Under the pieces are notes generated by a model. The model ran no database searches and was not told the origin of the DNA. It saw only the letters and a program-made list of their open reading frames with translations. 64,000 nt of DNA from Acidobacteria bacterium Mor1 (GTDB lineage Bacteria; Acidobacteriota; Polarisedimenticolia; Polarisedimenticolales; Polarisedimenticolaceae). Position 1 is the first letter of the stretch, and the number at the start of each line of letters is the position of its first letter. Positions 16,820-25,256 of this stretch are shown one piece after another. Where the stretch lies: assembly GCA_001664505.1 (NCBI GenBank), contig CP011806.1, positions 512,610-576,609 on the forward strand. The letters run 5' to 3'. The position numbers were made by a program, and so were the translations under genes.

Positions 16820-18111
16820 CGGCGGCCCTCTCTCAGGCTGCGATCCCAACGCCGGCAAACGGCGGCATAGTCTTCGTTGAACACCCGCAGCAACGCATCG
16901 TCCATACCCTTGCCCTCTCCCAGGTAGTCGAGGACGTCGATCAGCACGTCGAGGCCGCGCCGTTCGGCGAGGTGGTTCGTCAGCGACAAGGCGATCGGGT
17001 AGGAGAACTCACCGTGCTGCTCCCACTCGGCGGGTTTGCCCTGGTTCAGGCGGTCGATCGCCTCCAACCGGGTCTTCTCGCCGGCCTCGCGCCCCTCCAT
17101 CATCTGGGCCAGCCCCTCGTGGAGCCAGCGGGGGCAGTTGCCCCGGGTCTTGGAGTGGATGAAGGCGTGGGCCAGCTCATGGGTCAGCACGGCCCGGGCC
17201 GGGGCGTTGATCGAGCGGAGGCCCCCCAGCGGCACCCGGATCTTGCCGTCGTAGAGCCCACCGACACGCTCGTCGGCCTGGGTCACGTCATGGAAGGTCT
17301 CGCGGGGAAAGAGCTGCACGGTGATCGGCTGGGCCGGCGCGTGACGGAACACCCGGGCCAGTTCCCAGTAGGCTTCCTCGAGATGCTCCATCACGGCGAA
17401 GGCCAGATTCTCATCGACCTCGGCGTCGTAGCGCAGGTTGAAGTGGGAGCTGGCGGAAAAGGCGTAGTCCCGTCCGGCGCTCAGCTCTCGTTCGGCCTTC
17501 TGGATCTTCTCGGCGAGCCGGTCGTGGGGAGACAGCTCGTGGGCCCGGCGCCAGGACTCCAGCGCGTCTTCGACCCGCTCTTCGCGATTGCGCAGGTCGC
17601 CCAGCACCTCGTGGAACTGCGGGTTCTTGTCGTTGCGGGCCAGGCCGTCGAGGATGACCGACAGCGCCAGGCTGTCCCGGTCCCGGGCCATCTCACTGAG
17701 GGCGTAGCCGACCCGGGCGGCGCCGAGATCGGGGTCGAGGCGCAGCGCCTCGAGAAAGTAGGACGCCGCCAGCTCGAAGTCCCGGGCGTCCAGCTTGGTC
17801 TTGCCGTTCTCGAACGCCTCGACCGCCTTGTTGCGGGCGTCCTGATCGGCGGCCCGGGCCGAGCGGCGGCGCTGCTGGGCCACGTCGACCACCGCGTAGC
17901 GGTAGTCGACGGCCTCACGGTGCTCGACCATGACCAGCATCGATGAGGGAATGCCCACGACGCCGGCGCGGCTCTCGTACATCAACTTGTCGCTCTCGAT
18001 CCACCAGTCGTCGACCTCGATCTTGCGGCCGCCTTCCAGATGCAACACGTCCGCCGGGGTCGGGCCGGACATCGCGAGCAGGCAGAGGAGCAGGGCGGCG
18101 GCGCGGATCAA
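16816..18111 (-). CDS. Secreted TPR protein with peptidase-MA-like HExxH domain
   Basis: TTG at 18111 overlaps the upstream stop in TTGA and gives 431 residues starting with a signal peptide (IRAAALLLCLLAMSGPTPA). TPR-like helices occupy ~90-210. The C-terminal half contains LTHELAHAFIH and then WLHEGLAQ, the HExxH plus downstream Glu arrangement of gluzincin-type Peptidase_MA-like proteins. Zinc-dependent proteolysis in the periplasm is likely but no substrate is known. It overlaps both neighbours by 4 nt, so expression with the SPOR-like and PATAN-J-TPR proteins should be coupled. Confidence 0.75.
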   Translation of the reverse strand: MIRAAALLLCLLAMSGPTPADVLHLEGGRKIEVDDWWIESDKLMYESRAGVVGIPSSMLVMVEHREAVDYRYAVVDVAQQRRRSARAADQDARNKAVEAFENGKTKLDARDFELAASYFLEALRLDPDLGAARVGYALSEMARDRDSLALSVILDGLARNDKNPQFHEVLGDLRNREERVEDALESWRRAHELSPHDRLAEKIQKAERELSAGRDYAFSASSHFNLRYDAEVDENLAFAVMEHLEEAYWELARVFRHAPAQPITVQLFPRETFHDVTQADERVGGLYDGKIRVPLGGLRSINAPARAVLTHELAHAFIHSKTRGNCPRWLHEGLAQMMEGREAGEKTRLEAIDRLNQGKPAEWEQHGEFSYPIALSLTNHLAERRGLDVLIDVLDYLGEGKGMDDALLRVFNEDYAAVCRRWDRSLREGRR

Positions 18112-18722
18112 GGCAGGAGTCCGTCGATCTGTCGCGGCTGCGGGCCTTCGCCGAGGTTGGATTGAAGTGCCGCCGGCAGCCGGTCCGCCGCGGCGCTGTC
18201 CCGGTCGGGGTAGGTGCCCCAGCAAAGCCGGAAACAGGTGCGATCGCCGATCTCGGCGGGAATCAGGTGCAGGGCGTCGTCATCGCCGGCGGAGGCGAGC
18301 AGCCGGGCGACGTTGCGGGTGTCGCAGGCAACGATCAGTTGGAGGGTCCAGTCGCCCGTATGGCTGCCCAGCCGCTCCACGTCGTCGTGCATGCGCCGGG
18401 ACCAGTCCGCCGGATCCACCTCGGCAACCGGCTCGACCCCCGAGGGCACGCCGGGCGCCTCGTCGGGCGTCGCAGCGTAGGCCTCGCCGGGGGCGGCGGG
18501 CTCGATGCTTGGCTCCGGAGTTCCGGTCATCTCGGCTGCGTCTCCCTGCTCGCTTGGGCCGGGTCCCGAGGGGTAGAGCGGGTCGCCGCTCGGATCCGCC
18601 TGAAGGAACCAACCCACCAGGACCAGGGCGATGACCGCTCCGGCGAGCCCGGCGGCTCGGATCAAGCGGGAGCGTTCGTCCTGGTCGACATTCTTTCCCT
18701 TGCCGCGGGATTTGGGGCTCAT
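18108..18722 (-). CDS. Membrane-anchored protein with SPOR-like C-terminal domain
   Basis: The 204-residue protein has a Lys/Arg-rich N-terminus, one membrane segment at ~23-40 (AAGLAGAVIALVLVGWFL), a Pro/Glu-rich linker and a C-terminal ~80-residue domain. In that domain WTLQLIVACDTRNVARLL and CFRLCWGTYPDRDSAAA match the two-repeat pattern of SPOR peptidoglycan-binding domains. The expected topology is cytoplasmic N-terminus with the SPOR-like domain in the periplasm. It is the first gene of the operon with the peptidase-MA, PATAN-J-TPR and NYN genes. The SPOR assignment is by pattern only. Confidence 0.6.
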   Translation of the reverse strand: MSPKSRGKGKNVDQDERSRLIRAAGLAGAVIALVLVGWFLQADPSGDPLYPSGPGPSEQGDAAEMTGTPEPSIEPAAPGEAYAATPDEAPGVPSGVEPVAEVDPADWSRRMHDDVERLGSHTGDWTLQLIVACDTRNVARLLASAGDDDALHLIPAEIGDRTCFRLCWGTYPDRDSAAADRLPAALQSNLGEGPQPRQIDGLLP

Positions 18723-18792
18723 GCCATGTCCGCCTGCGGCGCGGGATACACGCCCTGGAATATAGGGCCCGGCCGGGGAGCGCGCCGCCCGG

Positions 18793-18798
18793 CCATTA
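18793..18798 (-). promoter_or_regulatory. Possible -10 element (TATAAT on minus strand)
   Basis: Reading the minus strand, a perfect TATAAT lies about 70 nt upstream of the SPOR-like gene, in the 112-nt gap after lepB. A second TATATT follows at 18764-18759. No convincing -35 hexamer was found at 16-18 nt. Confidence 0.35.
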
Positions 18799-18834
18799 TA
18801 GGTGTTTCTCGCCGGTTGCGGCGCCGGGTGGCGC

Positions 18835-19551
18835 TCAGCGAATCAGGGTGAAACACCGGCTCCAGCGCGAGCGGAAGGGCAGGTGGGTGACCTTCTCGAA
18901 GATCGAGCCGACGGTCTCGCCGACGCTCCGGGGCTGGCGGCTGTCCTGGCTCTCCTCCTCGTAGGACCACCAGATCAGGAGCGCCCGGCCCTTGACCAGG
19001 TGCCTGGGCACGAACCCCCAGCGGCGGCTGTCCGAGGAGCTGTTGCGGTGATCTCCCATGACCCAGTAGTGCCCGTCGGGGACCCGCTGGGCCGAGAACG
19101 AGGTGTTCGCCGGGTGGTACCGGTAGGCGTCGCTGACGTAGGTCTCGTCCATCCGCTCGCCGTTGACGTAGACGTAGCGGCCCTTCTGCTCGACCAGGTC
19201 GCCGGGGAGGCCGATGACCCGCTTGATGTAGTCGATCTCGGGCTCGTCGGGATGCTTGAACACCACGACGTCCCCTCGCCGAATGTCCCGGGTCGGCAGG
19301 ATCCAGTCCTCGAAGGCGGTGGCCGTCGGCGAGTAGACGAAGCGGTTGACCATGATGTAGTCGCCGACGAGCAGCGTGTCTTCCATCGATCCGCTGGGGA
19401 TCTTCGACTGCTGGAAGACGAAGGCCCGGGAGAAGATCACGAACATCACGCAGACGAGGATGGTCTCGGTGTAGTCCCGCAGCAGGCTCTTCTGCGGTTC
19501 TTCCGCCTTGGCCTTGGCGGCGTCTTTGTTCGGCTCTTTGTTCTGGGCCAC
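18835..19551 (-). CDS. lepB: Signal peptidase I
   Basis: Removes signal peptides from exported proteins at the outer face of the inner membrane. The 238-residue protein has a charged cytoplasmic N-terminus, a membrane segment (~29-46) and the serine/lysine dyad: IPSGSM with catalytic S55, and DYIKRVIGLPGD with K110. GDHRNSSSDSRRWG is the conserved box E. The single membrane anchor and short length match the common non-enteric type. It is the last gene of a ggt-LOG-lepB operon, 2 nt after the LOG stop. Confidence 0.95.
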   Translation of the reverse strand: MAQNKEPNKDAAKAKAEEPQKSLLRDYTETILVCVMFVIFSRAFVFQQSKIPSGSMEDTLLVGDYIMVNRFVYSPTATAFEDWILPTRDIRRGDVVVFKHPDEPEIDYIKRVIGLPGDLVEQKGRYVYVNGERMDETYVSDAYRYHPANTSFSAQRVPDGHYWVMGDHRNSSSDSRRWGFVPRHLVKGRALLIWWSYEEESQDSRQPRSVGETVGSIFEKVTHLPFRSRWSRCFTLIR

Positions 19552-19553
19552 GG

Positions 19554-20129
19554 CTACCTCTCGCTCTCGCCTCGGGTTTCGGCCCTGAGGCGGATCCCCT
19601 GGTGAATCTTGTCGGCGGCGTCCTCGGGATCGCGAGCGATCTGGGTGATTTCCTGCTGGGGTTGATCGAGCAACCGGGTTCCGCGCAGGGCCGCAAGCAC
19701 CTCGGGCCAGTGCTCACCCAAAAGTACCACGGGGCGCCGGTCCAGGCAGCCGGCCCGGTCCAGTGCCCAGAGGAAGCTGAGCTCCGCCAGGGTTCCGGAT
19801 TTACCCTCGAGGACGACGAACCCTGCGGCCCGGTCGATCAGCTCCTGGGTCCGAACGTGGAGGTCCGGCGTCTGGATCGAGTCGTGGAGGTAGGGGTTGG
19901 GATCCCGGTGGCCGAAGATCTCGCAGATCACCCCGATGGAGCGCCCGCCGGATTCGTGGGCGCCCCGGGAGGCACCCTCCATCACGCCGCCGTAGCCGCC
20001 GGTGAGTACGGGAAGGTCCCGTCCGGACAGGCAGCGTCCCACCGCCCGGGCTTGCTCGTACAGAGCGCTTCCCGGGGTGGGCTCGGAGGAGCCGAAGACT
20101 GCGACGGCATGGGAATCGGTTTGGGGCAT
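19554..20129 (-). CDS. LOG-family (TIGR00725/lysine decarboxylase-like) protein
   Basis: The 191-residue Rossmann-like protein has VAVFGSSEPTPGS, GGYGGVMEGASRGA and VVLEGKSGTLAEL. LOG enzymes (cytokinin riboside 5'-monophosphate phosphoribohydrolases) carry PGGxGTxxE at the last site; here the first part reads EGKSGT, so the catalytic loop is divergent while the Glu is kept. A nucleotide-monophosphate phosphoribohydrolase activity is possible. It sits 6 nt after ggt and 2 nt before lepB, so the three are co-transcribed. Confidence 0.75.
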   Translation of the reverse strand: MPQTDSHAVAVFGSSEPTPGSALYEQARAVGRCLSGRDLPVLTGGYGGVMEGASRGAHESGGRSIGVICEIFGHRDPNPYLHDSIQTPDLHVRTQELIDRAAGFVVLEGKSGTLAELSFLWALDRAGCLDRRPVVLLGEHWPEVLAALRGTRLLDQPQQEITQIARDPEDAADKIHQGIRLRAETRGESER

Positions 20130-20135
20130 GTTGAC

Positions 20136-21845
20136 CTAGTGTCCTGCCGCCCGGCTCTCTCGCCGGGGGTCCGGTGCGCCGATCCAGCCGCCGTCCTCGG
20201 CGGCCTCGATGGCGTTGACGTTGCCGAACATCCCTCGTTGGACGGTGACCCGGTGCCCGCGCTTCTCGAGGGCCTGGATCACGTCGTGGACGAACCCGGT
20301 GGGTTCGAGCATCAATTCATCGGGATGCCACTGGTGATGAAACCGCGGTGCGTTGACCGCCGCCTGGGCGTGCATGTCGTGATCGACGTAGTTGAGCAGC
20401 ACCTGCAGCACCGACGTGATGATCTTGCCGCCGCCGGGACTTCCGAGCACCATGCGCAGCTTCCAGTCGCCACCCTCCTGCTGCTCCAGCAGGGTCGGGG
20501 TCATCGAGGAGAGGGGACGCTTGTTGCCCTTGACGGCGTTGGCCTCGCCGCCGAGCAGGCCCCAGGTGTTGGCCACTCCCTGGGCAAGGGCGAAGTCGTC
20601 GATCTCGTTGTTGAGCAGGACCCCGGTGCCCTCGCCGACCATGCCGGTTCCCAGCGGGCCGTTGAGGGTGGTGGTCATTGCGATGGCGCCCCCGTCCCGG
20701 TCCGCCACCGAGAAGTGCAAGGTCTGCCGGGACTCCACCGCTCGAGGCTCTCCCGGCGCGACCTTCTCCGATGGGGTTGCTTCATCCATGGAGATGTCGG
20801 CGGCGCGCAGCCGGAGGTACGCGGGATCGAGTAGCTCCGCGGTGGGGACGTCGTAGAAGTCCGGGTCGCCGAGCCAGCGGGAACGATCGGCGTAGACCCG
20901 GCGCTCGATCTCGGTCATGCGGTGAATGGTGCGCGAGGCGCCGGCGCCGCTTTTGGCCAGATCGTGTGCCTCGAGCATGCCCAACATCTGCAGCAGCGCG
21001 ATGCCGCCGCTGCTCGGCGGCGGGAAGGTCACCACCCGGTATCCGCGGTAACTCCCGACGAGGGGCTCGCGCCAGACCGGCTTGTAGTCCGCCAGGTCCT
21101 GGAGGGTCATGACGCCGCCGGTGTCGCGCACGGTCTGCACGATCCCCTCGGCGACCGGGCCGCGGTAGAAACCTTCGGGCCCCTTGCGGGCCAGCAGGCG
21201 CAGGGTCGCCGCCAGGTCCTTCTGGACGAGCCGGAATCCGGCAGGGTGCGGCGCTCCGTCGTCGGTGAAGATCGCTCCGCTCTCCGGGTGCCGGTTCAGG
21301 ACCTTGTTCTGACTCGCCAGGTGGTGTGCGTCACGACGGGTCAGGGGAAAGCCCTTGCGGGCGATCTCGATGGCCGGCTGCACCAGGCGCTTCCAGGGAA
21401 GCTTTCCGTGTTTGCGATGGAGCTCGGCGAGGCCGGCGACCGAACCGGGTACACCGACGGCGAGGCCTCCCCGGCGGCTGAGCAACGGTTTGGCCCGGCC
21501 CTCCTCGTCGAGGAACATCTCGGCGGTCAGGGCTGCCGGGGCCACCTCGCGGCAGTCCAGGGCGTGGTGCTCTCCGTCGGGCGATCGATAGAGGATGAAC
21601 CCGCCGCCTGCCAGGTTGCCGGCCAGGGGGTAGGTCACGGCCAGCACCAGCGCGGTGGCCACCGTGGCGTCGGCGGCGTTGCCCCCGTCCCGCAGGACCT
21701 GGGCCCCCGCCTCGGAGGCATGGATCGAGGGGCTGACGACGATGCCGTTCGGGGCCCGGACGCCGAAGGGGTCGGCGCCCCGGACCTGAGGCCCCAGCAC
21801 CGCCAGCAGCAGAATCAGGCCGAAAACGGTCTTGCGCAGATCCAT
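20136..21845 (-). CDS. ggt: Gamma-glutamyltranspeptidase
   Basis: The start at 21845 gives 569 residues with a signal peptide (DLRKTVFGLILLLAVLGPQVRGA), fitting a periplasmic Ntn-hydrolase that cleaves glutathione. The autoprocessing site and nucleophile Thr is T375 in QTLHFSV. GGNAADA, LAGGGFILYR, LNNEIDDF and PLSSMTPT are all canonical. The frame continues upstream to 22292 but those residues lie beyond the signal peptide. It is the first gene of ggt-LOG-lepB and is divergent from the TlpA-like lipoprotein. Confidence 0.95.
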   Translation of the reverse strand: MDLRKTVFGLILLLAVLGPQVRGADPFGVRAPNGIVVSPSIHASEAGAQVLRDGGNAADATVATALVLAVTYPLAGNLAGGGFILYRSPDGEHHALDCREVAPAALTAEMFLDEEGRAKPLLSRRGGLAVGVPGSVAGLAELHRKHGKLPWKRLVQPAIEIARKGFPLTRRDAHHLASQNKVLNRHPESGAIFTDDGAPHPAGFRLVQKDLAATLRLLARKGPEGFYRGPVAEGIVQTVRDTGGVMTLQDLADYKPVWREPLVGSYRGYRVVTFPPPSSGGIALLQMLGMLEAHDLAKSGAGASRTIHRMTEIERRVYADRSRWLGDPDFYDVPTAELLDPAYLRLRAADISMDEATPSEKVAPGEPRAVESRQTLHFSVADRDGGAIAMTTTLNGPLGTGMVGEGTGVLLNNEIDDFALAQGVANTWGLLGGEANAVKGNKRPLSSMTPTLLEQQEGGDWKLRMVLGSPGGGKIITSVLQVLLNYVDHDMHAQAAVNAPRFHHQWHPDELMLEPTGFVHDVIQALEKRGHRVTVQRGMFGNVNAIEAAEDGGWIGAPDPRRESRAAGH

Positions 21846-21987
21846 ATCGCCCGCACGGTAGTCCGGGTCCCGGTCCGGCGCAACCGGGCAACGCCGCCGG
21901 GGGAGCGCCTCGGAGCGCCGGGCGGTACACTGTGTCGCCATCGAACTTGGAGTGCCCGGCGTGCCGCCGGGCTCGAGGAAGGAACTC

Positions 21988-22515
21988 ATGCCCACCCACA
22001 AGCCCGTTCGCCCGCTGCTGCTGCTCCTCGTCTTCGCGGCCCTGACCCTGGTCCTGACCGCCTGTCCCACCCCGGCGCCGCCCAAGGCCGACGGCGGGGG
22101 CGAGGCCGAGCAGGCAGCCGAGTTCGAGCTGCCCGACCTCGAGGGCAACATGGTCAAGCTCTCGGACACCCACGGCAAGGTGCGTTTGCTGGACTTCTGG
22201 GCGACCTTCTGCGCTCCCTGCATCGCCGAGATGCCCTTCCACAACGAGCTCCAGGAGAAGTACGGCGACCAGGGCTTCATGATCATCGGCATCGCCGGCG
22301 ATGAAGAGGGTGAAGCGGTGGTGCGCCCCCTGGTCGAGAAGCAGGAACTGGTCTACCTCAACCTGCTCGATTCCGACGGTACGGTTGCCGACGCCTACCG
22401 GGTTCTGGGAATCCCGGCCTACGTGCTGCTCGACGCCGAGGGCAAGATCGTGGACCGCTGGATGGCGGCCAAGCCCCACGACAAGCTGGAGCAGCAGATC
22501 GTCGACATGCTCTGA
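21988..22515 (+). CDS. TlpA/ResA-like thioredoxin-fold lipoprotein
   Basis: The 175-residue protein has a lipoprotein signal (LLLLLVFAALTLVLTAC; lipobox LTAC) and a thioredoxin fold with redox motif FCAPC in LLDFWATFCAPCIAEMPF, plus the cis-Pro region GIPAYVLLDAEG. Such proteins reduce apocytochrome cysteines or other envelope thiols. It lies close to the cytochrome c maturation operon on the opposite strand and could act as a CcmG substitute; that is inference. ATG 21988 is preceded by AGGAAGGA. An in-frame Met at 21952 would place extra polar residues before the signal. Confidence 0.88.
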   Translation: MPTHKPVRPLLLLLVFAALTLVLTACPTPAPPKADGGGEAEQAAEFELPDLEGNMVKLSDTHGKVRLLDFWATFCAPCIAEMPFHNELQEKYGDQGFMIIGIAGDEEGEAVVRPLVEKQELVYLNLLDSDGTVADAYRVLGIPAYVLLDAEGKIVDRWMAAKPHDKLEQQIVDML

Positions 22516-22592
22516 CCCGGCCGCCCGGTCTCCCGAACGGGACGCCGGCGTCCCGGTTGCGCCGGGAGGCGGCGGGTCCTACCCATAGAGGC

Positions 22593-22961
22593 ATGAGCCG
22601 TCAGACCCGCACGCTGCTGATCCTCGGGTGCTTCGCCCTGACCGCCGTGGTCGCTCTCGGCTGGATGGCGGAACGCTACGCCGGGATGCTTCCGGCCGAT
22701 GCCGACGCGGCGGTCGAACACGTCGACGCGTATCTCGCTGCAAACCAGGCCGAACTCGAGATGGGAAACGTGCGAGAGGGGAAGCCGGTCTCCGCGGCGG
22801 AACGGCATCGACTGGCGCTGGAGCAGGCGGGGATCGACCCCGAGACCTATCGACGAGTCGCTTCCTTCGCCCGGAAGTGGCGCCGGGGTGAAGAGATCCC
22901 GCCGATCTATCGCGAGGCGTTCGAGCAGCGCAAGGATCAGCTGGAGCCGTCGCGGCGCTGA
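22593..22961 (+). CDS. Small membrane-anchored hypothetical protein
   Basis: The 122-residue protein has an N-terminal hydrophobic segment (LLILGCFALTAVVALGWMA, ~8-26) and a helical, charged remainder. A Cys inside the segment (ILGC) could be a weak lipobox. I do not recognise a family. It follows the TlpA-like gene by 77 nt on the same strand, and its last 25 nt overlap the end of ccmD on the opposite strand. A role with the TlpA-like protein is only suggested by position. Confidence 0.6.
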   Translation: MSRQTRTLLILGCFALTAVVALGWMAERYAGMLPADADAAVEHVDAYLAANQAELEMGNVREGKPVSAAERHRLALEQAGIDPETYRRVASFARKWRRGEEIPPIYREAFEQRKDQLEPSRR

Positions 22962-23092
22962 TCCAGCTCCCGCTCCATGCGATCCAGCCTCCGGCGGGTC
23001 TGGTTCTGGCGGCGGATCAGCATCCAGAGGAAACCGGCGAGCCCGATCCAGAAGACCGCGTAGCCCCAGAACAGAAACCAGTAGTTCTTCAC
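22937..23092 (-). CDS. ccmD: CcmD-like heme exporter subunit
   Basis: A 51-residue protein read from GTG 23092. It has one membrane segment (WFLFWGYAVFWIGLAGFLWML, ~5-25, given here only by its ends Trp5 and Leu25) followed by a basic helix RRQNQTRRRLDRMERELDQ. Size, topology and position directly after ccmC (4-nt gap) match CcmD, which helps release holo-CcmE from the CcmABC complex. The 3' end overlaps the convergent hypothetical gene by 25 nt. Sequence conservation in CcmD is low, so the call rests mostly on context. Confidence 0.75.
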   Translation of the reverse strand: MKNYWFLFWGYAVFWIGLAGFLWMLIRRQNQTRRRLDRMERELDQRRDGSS

Positions 23093-23096
23093 GTCG

Positions 23097-23792
23097 TCAC
23101 CGCCCCAACGCCTGGGTCAGGCGCTCCGCGCGATCCCTCAGCTGCGCTTCCCGGTAGGTCACCGCCAGCAACAGCAGGAACAGCAAGATGAACACGAGGC
23201 TCGTCGCGCCGAAGGCCTGGCCGATGGCCGGATCGACGTCGCGTTCGGCGCCGGGTTTGAACACCGTCGGGTGCATCCCCCGGAACCATTCCACCGCCTT
23301 GCGAATGATGTAGATGTCGATGGCGGCCAGGATGCCGAGCACCGAGGCCAACCGCGCTCCAAGTTCACGGTTGTCGGCGTAGCTCCGCACCAGGATCGCC
23401 GCGGCGAGCAGGATCCAGAGCACCAGGGTGGTCGTCAGCCGCGCTTCCCAGGTCCACCACACGCCCCATGCCGGGCGTCCCCAGATCGGTCCGGTGATGA
23501 GCACCATGCCGCAGAAAAAGAGTCCGCACTCGGTGGCGGCGATCGAGAGGTTGTCCCAGCGCACGTCCCGGGTCCAGAGGTAGGCGATCGACCCGATCAG
23601 CAGTACCGCCACCGCCGCGTAGGTCATGATCGCCGCAGGTACGTGGAAGTAGAACAGCTTCTGCACCGCGCCCATGACCTTCTCTTCGGGCGCATGAAGG
23701 AAGATCAGCCACAGGGCGCCGACCATACCTGCCGTGGTCAACACCAGCAGCGGGTAGAGCGAGCGTTCCAACCAGTTGGGGGTCGAACTCAC
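23097..23792 (-). CDS. ccmC: Cytochrome c maturation protein CcmC (heme handling)
   Basis: A 231-residue integral membrane protein with about six membrane segments. The tryptophan-rich periplasmic motif reads WGVWWTWEARLTT, and conserved His residues sit in FYFHVPAA and in the WFRGMHPT loop. It passes heme to CcmE with CcmABD. It starts 3 nt after ccmB and is followed by ccmD after 4 nt. The WWD-type motif ends in Glu rather than Asp, common in CcmC. Confidence 0.93.
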   Translation of the reverse strand: MSSTPNWLERSLYPLLVLTTAGMVGALWLIFLHAPEEKVMGAVQKLFYFHVPAAIMTYAAVAVLLIGSIAYLWTRDVRWDNLSIAATECGLFFCGMVLITGPIWGRPAWGVWWTWEARLTTTLVLWILLAAAILVRSYADNRELGARLASVLGILAAIDIYIIRKAVEWFRGMHPTVFKPGAERDVDPAIGQAFGATSLVFILLFLLLLAVTYREAQLRDRAERLTQALGR

Positions 23793-23795
23793 GAG

Positions 23796-24503
23796 CTACT
23801 CCTCGAGCACGTAGTCGAAGGTCAGCACGGCCACGCAGAAAAATAACATGGCGAACCCGAGACTCCCGAGCAACCAGGCGCGGATGCTCGCGAGTGGTTC
23901 ACCGCCGAGGACGGCCCCGGTGGTCTCCACCGCGGAGATCAGAAGCGGCGCCGCCGCCGGGAGCAACAGGATCGCGGTCAGCGCCTCGCCCCTCCCGACA
24001 CGGGCGGCGATGGCGCCGGTCAGGGTGCCGAGGACGGCCAGGCCGACGGTGTGCAGCACCAGCACCAGCACCAGCGGGCCGGCGTGAGGCGCCAGGTCGA
24101 AGGAGAAGAACAGCGCGGTCAGCGGTACCGTCACCGTTTCGAGGGCTGCCAGCTTGACCAGCACGGCCAGCAGCTTGCCTGTGTAGATCGCGCCACGGTC
24201 CACCGGCGCCAGCCGCAGCGCGGTCAGGGTGTCGTCGGCGGTTTCGTTCTGGAAGGCGCGTGAGAAACTGATCAGCCCCGAGAAGGTCACCACGGTCCAG
24301 AGGATGCCGGGAATCAGGAAGCGCGCGCCCAGTTCCCGGTTCATCGCACCGTCGAAGGCAAAGCTGTAGACCACCAGGACGATCAGGGCGAAGAGCAGCA
24401 TGCCCGCCAGGGAGTCCAGCGTCCGCCACTCGAGGCGCAGGTCCTTGGCCGCGACCAGCCGCGCCGTGGTGACGAAACCGGCGCCGTTTGCCGGCGCCTT
24501 CAT
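23796..24503 (-). CDS. ccmB: Heme exporter membrane subunit CcmB
   Basis: A 235-residue protein with six predicted membrane segments. The N-terminal KDLRLEWRT and the LWTVVTFSGLISFSRAFQNE region are typical of CcmB. It pairs with the CcmA ATPase in releasing heme-loaded CcmE. The start overlaps the ccmA stop by 4 nt and ccmC begins 3 nt after its end, so translation is coupled through the operon. Confidence 0.92.
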   Translation of the reverse strand: MKAPANGAGFVTTARLVAAKDLRLEWRTLDSLAGMLLFALIVLVVYSFAFDGAMNRELGARFLIPGILWTVVTFSGLISFSRAFQNETADDTLTALRLAPVDRGAIYTGKLLAVLVKLAALETVTVPLTALFFSFDLAPHAGPLVLVLVLHTVGLAVLGTLTGAIAARVGRGEALTAILLLPAAAPLLISAVETTGAVLGGEPLASIRAWLLGSLGFAMLFFCVAVLTFDYVLEE

Positions 24504-25237
24504 GGACGGCCTCCGACCATGCTGCGGTAGTGGGCCTCGAAGGCGTCGGGCGCCACGTCGGAGGTTCCCTCGTCGAGCTTGCGGCCGCCGCCGAGGATCA
24601 TCCAGCGGTCCGACAGTTCGAGACCGAGGGGCAGGTTGTGGGTGGTGATCACCAGGGTGCGCCGCTCCTCGCGCAGCCGTTCGAGAATGCCCCGGAGCAG
24701 ATCGGCGGCCACGGGATCGAGGCCGGTAAAGGGTTCGTCGAGAAAGACCAGCCGGGGGTCGTGGATCAGGCAGCGGGCCAGGGCCAGGCGTTGCTGCATG
24801 CCCCGGGAGAAGGAGCCCATCGGGTCTTCGGCCCGGTGCGCGAGTCCCAGCTCCGCCAGCAGGCTCTCCGCCCGGGGTTCCGGGTCGCGAACGCCGTACA
24901 TCCGGCCGAAGAACAGCAGGTTTTCGAGGGCGGTCAGCCGGGCGTAGAGGTGCAGGCGGTGGGAGATCACGCCGATGGCGCCGCGGAGCCGCCGCGCCTG
25001 GCGCCGTGCGTCCTGTCCCGAGAGCTCGAGCGTGCCGCCGCTGGGCCGTAGCGCCAGGGACAGCATGCGCATCAGGGTGGTCTTGCCCGCTCCGTTGGGC
25101 CCGAAGATCGCGAGGGACTCGCCGTCACCCACCGCCAGGTCCAGGGGTTCCAGGGCGCGCAGCAGGCCGTACTGCTTTTCGAGCCCGCGGGCCCGGATGA
25201 CGGCGGTGGCGGCCGGGGCGGGGGAGCCTTGACTCAT
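24500..25237 (-). CDS. ccmA: Cytochrome c biogenesis ABC ATPase CcmA
   Basis: A 245-residue ABC ATPase. Walker A GPNGAGKTT, signature FSRGMQQRLALAR (SRGMQ in place of LSGGQ, frequent in CcmA) and Walker B LVFLDEPFTGLD are all present. It energises release of holo-CcmE from CcmC with CcmB, whose gene it overlaps by 4 nt. It follows the short CcmI-like gene by 19 nt. Confidence 0.93.
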   Translation of the reverse strand: MSQGSPAPAATAVIRARGLEKQYGLLRALEPLDLAVGDGESLAIFGPNGAGKTTLMRMLSLALRPSGGTLELSGQDARRQARRLRGAIGVISHRLHLYARLTALENLLFFGRMYGVRDPEPRAESLLAELGLAHRAEDPMGSFSRGMQQRLALARCLIHDPRLVFLDEPFTGLDPVAADLLRGILERLREERRTLVITTHNLPLGLELSDRWMILGGGRKLDEGTSDVAPDAFEAHYRSMVGGRP

Positions 25238-25256
25238 GGGCGACGGGAGGGGTCCG

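Noticed and set aside
15182-16870. 560-codon plus-strand frame opposite the PATAN-J-TPR gene
   Set aside because: It is a shadow of the J-domain gene; no domains, and leucine/valine runs mirror the polyglutamine tract.
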